Of a DNA stretch of 8,871 bases, positions 5,297 through 8,871 are shown in pieces. Position numbers and translations under genes: made by a program. The first letter of the stretch is position 1. Every line of letters starts with the position of its first letter. The notes beneath the pieces are model-generated. The model was not told the origin of the DNA, did no database searches, and worked only from the letters and a program-made list of their open reading frames with translations. Origin of the DNA: Candidatus Intestinimonas stercorigallinarum (GTDB taxonomy: Bacteria > Bacillota > Clostridia > Oscillospirales > Oscillospiraceae); contig DXDV01000097.1 in assembly GCA_019115345.1 (NCBI GenBank), positions 1 to 8,871 on the forward strand. Direction: 5' to 3'.

Positions 5297-5623
5297 ATGA
5301 CATTTGAGGACATGTTCGCCCAGGTCAAGGGGCTCCTGGCCCAGGCCGACGCCAGCGGCATCGGGGAGCGCCTGGCCTACCAGTTCAACATCACCGGGGA
5401 GGCCCAGGGGACCTTCTACCTGGAGGTGAAGGACGGGGCCCTCCGGGTGGAGCCCTACGACTACCACGACCGGGACGCCCTCTTCACCTGCTCGGCGGAG
5501 ACCCTCTTCAAGATCGCCTCCGGCCAGACCGACCCGGTGGCGGCGGTCTTTCTGGGCAAGCTGAAGGTGGAGGGCAGCATCGACAAGGCCCTGAAGCTCA
5601 AGTCCCTTCTCCCCTCCAAATAG
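5297..5623 (+). CDS. Single-domain SCP2 sterol-binding-fold protein
   Basis: A 108-residue protein consisting only of an SCP2 domain, a fold with a hydrophobic tunnel that binds lipids or other apolar ligands. The family pattern is clear: FNITGEAQGTFYLEVKDG in the first half, a PYDYHDRDALF region, then an amphipathic stretch with ETLFKIASGQTDPVAAVFLGKLKVEGS and a KALKLKSLL end. Stand-alone SCP2 proteins of this size are common in Firmicutes and their ligand is unknown; sterol binding should not be assumed. Start 5297 has GGAGG at 5285-5289 with 7 bases of spacing, whereas the longer frame from 5159 has no such site. It appears monocistronic. An 8-bp hairpin GGCGGATG/CATCCGCC (5640-5659) follows but lacks a T-tract. 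Confidence 0.9.
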   Translation: MTFEDMFAQVKGLLAQADASGIGERLAYQFNITGEAQGTFYLEVKDGALRVEPYDYHDRDALFTCSAETLFKIASGQTDPVAAVFLGKLKVEGSIDKALKLKSLLPSK

Positions 5624-5693
5624 GATGAGATAAACCCGCGGCGGATGACAGCATCCGCCACTCCGACGCCGTCAGGTTGATGGGCTCCTCCAT
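5598..5693 (-). pseudogene. Possible 5' remnant of a BlaI/MecI-type repressor
   Basis: A strong ribosome site AAGGAGGG precedes an ATG at 5693 that opens MEEPINLTASEWRML. The LTxxEWxxM-like pattern is how BlaI/MecI/CopY winged-helix repressors begin, but the expected LW and the rest of the domain are absent. Reading continues as SSAAGLSH and stops at 5598, overlapping the last 26 bases of the SCP2 gene on the other strand. The break coincides with the hairpin at 5640-5659. A promoter with a dyad lies upstream. I read this as the start of a repressor gene whose body was deleted. The match covers only about 10 residues, so it could also be a spurious frame behind a chance ribosome site. Confidence 0.35.
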
Positions 5694-5730
5694 GGGCCTT
5701 CCCTCCTTTGGTAAGTAATTGTCCACCTTC

Positions 5731-5759
5731 AGGATAACATGGAGGTAGACAGTTGTCAG
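5731..5759 (-). promoter_or_regulatory. Promoter with embedded dyad, upstream of the repressor remnant
   Basis: On the minus strand: CTGACA (5759-5754; 5/6 of the -35 consensus), 17 bp, TATCCT (5736-5731) preceded by TGT as an extended -10. The palindrome GACA-AC-TGTC (5748-5757) overlaps the -35 box. Its shape resembles the TACAnnTGTA operators of BlaI/CopY repressors. Autoregulation by a lost repressor is inference. Confidence 0.4.
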
Positions 5760-5780
5760 CCTATTTTGAACGGCGTCCTT

Positions 5781-5814
5781 TTTGTCATTCTGAGCGACAG
5801 TGAAGAATGACAAA
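5781..5814. repeat. Perfect 11-bp dyad in a GTCATTCTGAG-type repeat
   Basis: TTTGTCATTCT (5781-5791) / AGAATGACAAA (5804-5814) with a 12-base loop. It is the same motif family as 429-457, 549-566 and 6000-6026, but here both arms are complete, giving a closed hairpin. There is no T-tract suited to termination. Confidence 0.6.
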
Positions 5815-5856
5815 GTGGGGACGCTCAGAATAACGGAAGGAAGGGGGCGGCGCCGG

Positions 5857-5928
5857 GCCGGGCGGCCAAAGGCCGCCCCTACAAAGACGCCGCAAAGGTG
5901 GGGTAGGGGCGGCCTGCGGCCGCCCGCC
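5857..5928. repeat. 72-bp REP-like doublet, copy 2
   Basis: Units 5857-5882 and 5903-5928 are inverted, again 26 bp each with exactly 20 bp between. The right unit is the exact reverse complement (26/26) of the left unit of copy 1 at 41-66. The left unit differs at three positions, two of them in the hairpin loop. GTAG sits at the inner base of each hairpin. The 20-bp spacer is unlike that of copy 1. Confidence 0.8.
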
Positions 5929-5948
5929 GTTGCCATACGGGACCTGTT

Positions 5949-6039
5949 GGCGCGCCGGGTCGTCGCGCCCCACACAGAGAAGAACCACGCCACCACCCTG
6001 TCATTCTGAGCCGAAGGCGAAGGATCCGTACTCCCGTCC
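5949..6039 (+). repeat. 91-bp dispersed intergenic element, copy 2
   Basis: The same two modules as 377-471 in the same order and orientation: a 40-base GGCGCG...CGCGCC block (37/40 identical), an 11-base gap, then a GTCATTCTGAG...GGATCC...CGTCC block. Here it lacks the flanking 47-bp inverted repeats and instead follows REP-like doublet copy 2 by 20 bases. Confidence 0.7.
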
Positions 6040-6053
6040 CTTTCCTGTTACGC

Positions 6054-6086
6054 AAAAAAGCGGTCCGCCGGATGGCGGACCGCTTT
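6054..6086 (-). terminator. Terminator of the ABC transporter operon
   Basis: A perfect 13-bp stem AAAGCGGTCCGCC (6057-6069) / GGCGGACCGCTTT (6074-6086) with loop GGAT. On the minus strand it is followed by six T (A at 6054-6059 on plus), so it ends the leftward operon. It lies 10 bases beyond the stop codon of the duplicated gene tail at 6097, which suggests it originally stood directly after the permease gene. Confidence 0.88.
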
Positions 6087-6099
6087 CTTATTTCGTTAC

Positions 6100-6149
6100 C
6101 TGTCCTCCCGGAAGTAGGCGTTGCCCAGGGACGCGGGCGGCTGGTTCTC
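6100..6149 (-). pseudogene. Orphan duplicate of the permease 3' end
   Basis: These 50 bases are 49/50 identical to 6325-6374 and encode the same 17 C-terminal residues ENQPPASLGNAYFREDR, here followed by a TAA stop (6097-6099). There is no start or body of the gene attached. Its direct link to the operon terminator suggests that this copy is the original 3' end, cut off from the gene by the hairpin block at 6150-6320. Confidence 0.8.
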
Positions 6150-6374
6150 TCCCCGGCATGAGACATGCCGGGGGCCCCTTTGGGGCACTGCACATGCTCG
6201 GGGCAAATGAATTGCCCCTGCGCCAAGGTCCCGGCTGTGCCGGGACCCTTGTACGCGCTGACGCGCGGGTCGCTTGCGCTCCCGCGGGAGAACCAGCGGC
6301 AGGGCCGTTCCTTCCCTGCCCTATCTGTCCTCCCGGAAGTAGGCGTTGCCCAGGGACGCGGGCGGTTGGTTCTC
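6100..6374. mobile_element. Hairpin-array insertion flanked by 50-bp direct repeats
   Basis: Direct repeats 6100-6149 and 6325-6374 enclose a 175-bp block. Six hairpins in a row tile 6151-6320: arms 6151-6160/6164-6173 (10 bp), 6174-6178/6182-6186 (5 bp), 6200-6206/6212-6218 (7 bp), 6227-6235/6239-6247 (9 bp), 6264-6269/6281-6286 (6 bp) and 6298-6304/6314-6320 (7 bp). GCTGGTTCTC (6140-6149) and GAGAACCAGC (6288-6297) are inverted. No transposase is encoded. I interpret it as a non-autonomous palindromic element that entered the permease 3' end while the coding sequence was kept or restored. The mechanism is unknown, and local duplication is an alternative. Confidence 0.6.
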
Positions 6375-7316
6375 CCGCTTTTTGCGCATGCTGACGGCCA
6401 CCAGGACGATGACGGTGACCACATAGGGCAGGATCTTGTAGAGCTCGCTGGGGATGAAGGGGATCTGGAGGCGCATATAGAGGATCATCAGGCCGCCGAA
6501 GAGGACGGAGCCCCAGACGGCATTGAGGGGCCGCCACAGGCAGAAGATGACCAGGGCCACGGCCAGCCAGCCCTCGCCGGAGAGGCCCTCGTGGTTCCAC
6601 ACGCAGCCGGCGATGGTCATGATGTAGACCATGCCGCCGATGGCAGAGATGCCGCCGCCGATGATGGTAGCCAGGTACTTGCATCGGGTGATGTTGATGC
6701 CGGCAGCGTCGGCGGTGGCGGGGGACTCGCCCACGGCGCGCAGGTGGAGGCCCGCCCGGCTCCGGGTGAGGAACCAGGCCATGACGGCGGCGATGACCAC
6801 GCCCAGGTAGACGAAGATGTTGTGGCCGAAGAGGATGGGCCCCACCAGGGGGAGCTGCCGCAGGGCCTCCGGGAAGGGAGAGCCGGAGAAGACGGCCTTC
6901 AGGTCGTTGCCGATGGCCACGTAGCCCCCCGCCTTCACACGCATGAACTCGCCGATGAACTGACCTGCGCCGGTGCCGAAGATGGCCAGGGCCAGACCGG
7001 TGACGTTCTGGTTGGCCCGGAGGGAGATGGTGAGGAAGGCGTAGATGAGGGCGCCGAAGGCCCCGGCCAGGAAGGCGAAGAGGACGGCCAGGGTCACGGC
7101 GGCCAGGCCGCTGGCCCCGGCGCCGGCGGCCTGCTCGTAGTAGTAGGCCGCGCCCAGGCCCACGGCCCCGCCCATATACATCATGCCCTCCACGCCCAGG
7201 TTCAGGTTGCCCGCCCGCTCGGACAGGACCTCGCCCACGGTGCCGAAGAGGAGGGGGGTGCCGTTGAGGACGGCGGCGCTGATGAGCAGCACCAGGAAGC
7301 TCTCGTTGAGGCTCAT
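6321..7316 (-). CDS. ABC importer permease, NupC/BmpD-type (nucleoside or simple sugar)
   Basis: A 331-residue inner-membrane permease of the BPD_transp_2 family, the second permease of BMP-type nucleoside/simple-sugar importers (NupABC, BmpABCD, RnsABCD, YufOPQ). Family marks are SERAGNLNLGVEGMM (32-46), LRANQNVTGLAL (99-110) and the cytoplasmic loop RAVGESPATADAAGIN (193-208), which contacts the ATPase. Eight to ten hydrophobic segments cover most of the rest. The start codon overlaps the stop of the preceding permease (ATGA), so translation is coupled. The last 17 codons lie in the 50-bp direct repeat, and the TAG stop (6321-6323) abuts the hairpin block. Length is normal, so the protein appears intact. 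The transported substrate cannot be read from the permease alone. Confidence 0.95.
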   Translation of the reverse strand: MSLNESFLVLLISAAVLNGTPLLFGTVGEVLSERAGNLNLGVEGMMYMGGAVGLGAAYYYEQAAGAGASGLAAVTLAVLFAFLAGAFGALIYAFLTISLRANQNVTGLALAIFGTGAGQFIGEFMRVKAGGYVAIGNDLKAVFSGSPFPEALRQLPLVGPILFGHNIFVYLGVVIAAVMAWFLTRSRAGLHLRAVGESPATADAAGINITRCKYLATIIGGGISAIGGMVYIMTIAGCVWNHEGLSGEGWLAVALVIFCLWRPLNAVWGSVLFGGLMILYMRLQIPFIPSELYKILPYVVTVIVLVAVSMRKKRENQPPASLGNAYFREDR

Positions 7317-8401
7317 GCGCCGGTCACCTCCTTGTGGCGACCCCGGAGGATCACCTGGTAGTTGATGAAGAATTCACAGCCCAGCATGCAGAAGAGGATG
7401 ACGCCGGTGATGATGTCGGAGATGGAGGCGGGGACGGCCATCCGGGTCTGGAGGGTGCTGGCCCCCTTCTCCAGCACCGCCAGGAGGACGGAGATGCCCA
7501 CCATGGCGAAGGGGTGGAGCTGGGCCAGCCACGCCACGGTGATGGCGGTGAAGCCCACCCCGGCGGCCACCCCGGCGTGGAGGGTGTTGTCGGCGCCGGA
7601 GCACACCACGAAGCCCACGATGCCCGAGAGGGCCCCGGAGAGGAACATGGTCCGCATGACGATGCGGCTGACGTTCATGCCGGCGTACCGGGCGGTGTTC
7701 TGGCTCTCTCCCACCACGGCGATCTCATAGCCCTGCTTGGTGTACTTCATATAGAAGTACATGAGCACGGTGAGGAGGAGCACGATGATCCAGCCGCAGT
7801 GGACCCCCAGCACCTTGGGGAGGACGGCGGAATCGCCGAACTGGGGGATGATCTGGGAGCCGGGCCGGCCCTCCCAGGGGCCGCCCTGGAGGTAGTTGAC
7901 GATGCCGATGGCGATATAGTTCATCATGAGGGTGAAGAGGGTCTCGTTGGTGTCCCAGCGGGTCTTGAAGAAGGCGGGGATGAGGGCCCACACGCCTCCG
8001 AACAGAGCCCCGGCCAGGGCCATGGCCGGCAGGAGCACCGGGGCGGGGAGGCTGTCGGCCCAGTGGAGGGCCAGCCAGGTGGCCCCCACGGCGCCGGCGG
8101 TAATCTGGCCCTCGGCGCCGATGTTCCAGAACTTCATCTTGAAGCAGGGGGCGATGGCCAGGGCGGTGCCCAGCAGGGGCACGGCGATGCGGGCGGTCTG
8201 CCGGATGGCCGTGGGCTTGCCCAGGGCGCCGGAGAGGATGGTGCCGTAGGCCGTGAAGGGGTTGTTGCCGATGAGGAGGAAGATGACGGCGCCGATGAGG
8301 AGGGCCGCCAGGAAGGCGGCTCCCCGGATGGCCCACATCTGTCCCCGGGGCATGGCGTCCCGCTTGGCCAGGCGGATGAGGGGCGCGTTGGTCTCATGCA
8401 T
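7313..8401 (-). CDS. ABC importer permease, NupB/BmpC-type (nucleoside or simple sugar)
   Basis: A 362-residue inner-membrane permease, the first permease of a BMP-type importer (YufP/RnsC/BmpC relatives). It has a cytoplasmic start of about 25 residues, then helices with the family motifs FKMKFWNIGAEGQITAGA (87-104) and WDTNETLFTLMMNYIA (149-164), and the ATPase-contact loop VGESQNTARYAGMN (230-243). A long periplasmic loop lies around 173-200. It should pair with the next permease in a heterodimer. The chosen ATG at 8401 has AAGGAGG 9 bases upstream. The gene overlaps the end of the ATPase gene by 8 bases and the next permease by 4, which is tight operon packing. No damage is visible. Confidence 0.95.
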   Translation of the reverse strand: MHETNAPLIRLAKRDAMPRGQMWAIRGAAFLAALLIGAVIFLLIGNNPFTAYGTILSGALGKPTAIRQTARIAVPLLGTALAIAPCFKMKFWNIGAEGQITAGAVGATWLALHWADSLPAPVLLPAMALAGALFGGVWALIPAFFKTRWDTNETLFTLMMNYIAIGIVNYLQGGPWEGRPGSQIIPQFGDSAVLPKVLGVHCGWIIVLLLTVLMYFYMKYTKQGYEIAVVGESQNTARYAGMNVSRIVMRTMFLSGALSGIVGFVVCSGADNTLHAGVAAGVGFTAITVAWLAQLHPFAMVGISVLLAVLEKGASTLQTRMAVPASISDIITGVILFCMLGCEFFINYQVILRGRHKEVTGA

Positions 8402-8871
8402 GGCGTTCTTCCTCCTTTCCGCCGCCCACGTGGGTCATGAGGAGACCCACCTCCTCCTTGGTGGCGGTGCGGCCGTCCACCACGCCGGAGACCCGGCCGC
8501 CGCAGAGGACCAGCACCCGGTCGCACAGCTCCAGCAGCACGTCCAGGTCCTCGCCCACCATGAGGACGGCCACCCCCTTCAGCTTCTGCTCGTTGAGCAG
8601 GCGGTAGATGGTGTAGGAGGAGTTGATGTCCAGGCCCCGGACGGGGTAGGCCGTCATGAGCACCGTGGGGCTGGAGGCGATCTCCCGGCCCACCAGCACC
8701 TTCTGCACGTTGCCGCCGGAGAGCCGCCGCACCGGGGTGGACACCCCGGGAGTGACGATCTCCAGCTCCCGGATGAGCTTCTCGGCCAGCGCCTTGGGGG
8801 GCTTCCGGTCCACGAAGGGGCCGGGGCTGTCCTTGTAGGTCTTGAGCATCATGTTGTCCACCATGCCCATG
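8394..8871 (-). CDS. ABC importer ATPase, C-terminal part (cut by window edge)
   Basis: The last about 158 residues of a twin-domain ATP-binding protein of the NupA/BmpB/RnsB (MglA-like) type; the rest lies beyond the right edge. Visible in the second nucleotide-binding domain are the signature LSGGNVQK (residues 50-57 of this part) and REIASSP. The Walker B region VLMTAYPVRGLDINSS (70-85) carries Ala-Tyr where a canonical ATPase has Asp-Glu. The H-loop position reads MVGEDLD with no histidine. Degeneration of the second domain is known in nucleoside-type members of this family, so hydrolysis is expected mainly in the first domain. The ATG at 8870 is internal, not the start. It drives the two permeases downstream; a BMP-type lipoprotein gene is expected to the right. 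Confidence 0.95.
   Translation of the reverse strand, partial: MGMVDNMMLKTYKDSPGPFVDRKPPKALAEKLIRELEIVTPGVSTPVRRLSGGNVQKVLVGREIASSPTVLMTAYPVRGLDINSSYTIYRLLNEQKLKGVAVLMVGEDLDVLLELCDRVLVLCGGRVSGVVDGRTATKEEVGLLMTHVGGGKEEERHA

Larger units (their letters stand above)
5624..6053. other. Repeat-rich intergenic region without an intact gene
   Basis: Between the SCP2 stop and the ABC operon terminator there is no intact gene. The stretch holds the hairpin at 5640-5659, the presumed repressor remnant and its promoter, the dyad at 5781-5814, REP-like doublet copy 2 and the dispersed element copy 2. Open frames that cross it on the minus strand only read through the repeats. Confidence 0.6.

Noticed and set aside
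6150..6324. CRISPR array or tRNA-like cluster
   Set aside because: The hairpins differ in sequence and length and there are no regular direct repeats with spacers; no tRNA cloverleaf or anticodon arm can be drawn.
5879..6424. 181-residue minus-strand frame across the hairpin array, and the 198-residue one at 6088-6684
   Set aside because: Both read the palindromic block and the duplicated permease tail out of frame; the real coding frame is that of the permease.
6165..8440. Long open frames (398 and 368 residues) on the plus strand opposite the permeases
   Set aside because: Shadow frames of the ABC permease genes, full of Asp, Gly, His and Glu repeats, with no ribosome site or domain.

Overview
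The window looks like a chromosomal segment of a high-GC, low-oxygen gut Firmicute, most likely of the Oscillospiraceae (Flavonifractor/Lawsonibacter/Intestinimonas-like). This is an inference from GC-rich codon use combined with strong AGGAGG-type ribosome sites, TATAAT-type promoters, an LAAC lipobox lipoprotein, a BMP/NupABC-type ABC operon, an AzlCD pair, and dense intergenic palindromic repeats. No marker gene in the window fixes the genus.

Layout. Positions 1-30 hold the terminator of a gene lying to the left. Positions 31-736 hold no credible gene but are packed with palindromic repeats: a 72-bp REP-like doublet, a pair of inverted 47-bp elements flanking a 95-bp element, and a perfect 14-bp hairpin. 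A minus-strand pair follows: a DgkB/YegS-type lipid kinase (1281-2174), then a YhhY/AaaT-like N-acetyltransferase (737-1246). Divergent from it is azlC-azlD (2339-3408), a two-component exporter of branched-chain amino acids, closed by a 16-bp hairpin. Next, on the minus strand, come a secreted lipoprotein (4013-4876) and a two-helix membrane protein (3585-3986), both of unknown function and apparently one operon. On the plus strand is a single-domain SCP2 protein (5297-5623), preceded by a short promoter-plus-terminator unit that may encode a small RNA or attenuated leader.

Positions 5624-6053 form a second repeat-rich gap. It contains what may be the broken 5' end of a BlaI/MecI-type repressor gene with its promoter and dyad. 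It also carries second copies of the 72-bp doublet and the 95-bp element seen at the left end. From 6321 to the right edge runs a minus-strand ABC importer operon: the C-terminal part of a twin-domain ATPase (cut by the window edge), then two permeases joined by short overlaps. This is the nucleoside/simple-sugar type normally fed by a BMP-family lipoprotein.

The most unusual structure is at the 3' end of the last permease. A 175-bp block made of six back-to-back hairpins sits between two 50-bp direct repeats (49/50 identical), each encoding the last 17 residues of the permease. The gene is therefore whole despite the insertion, and the orphan second tail remains joined to the operon terminator. 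The second notable pattern is the REP-like doublet, which has GTAG at the base of each hairpin as in enterobacterial REP sequences. No CRISPR array, tRNA, rRNA, transposase or phage gene was seen.
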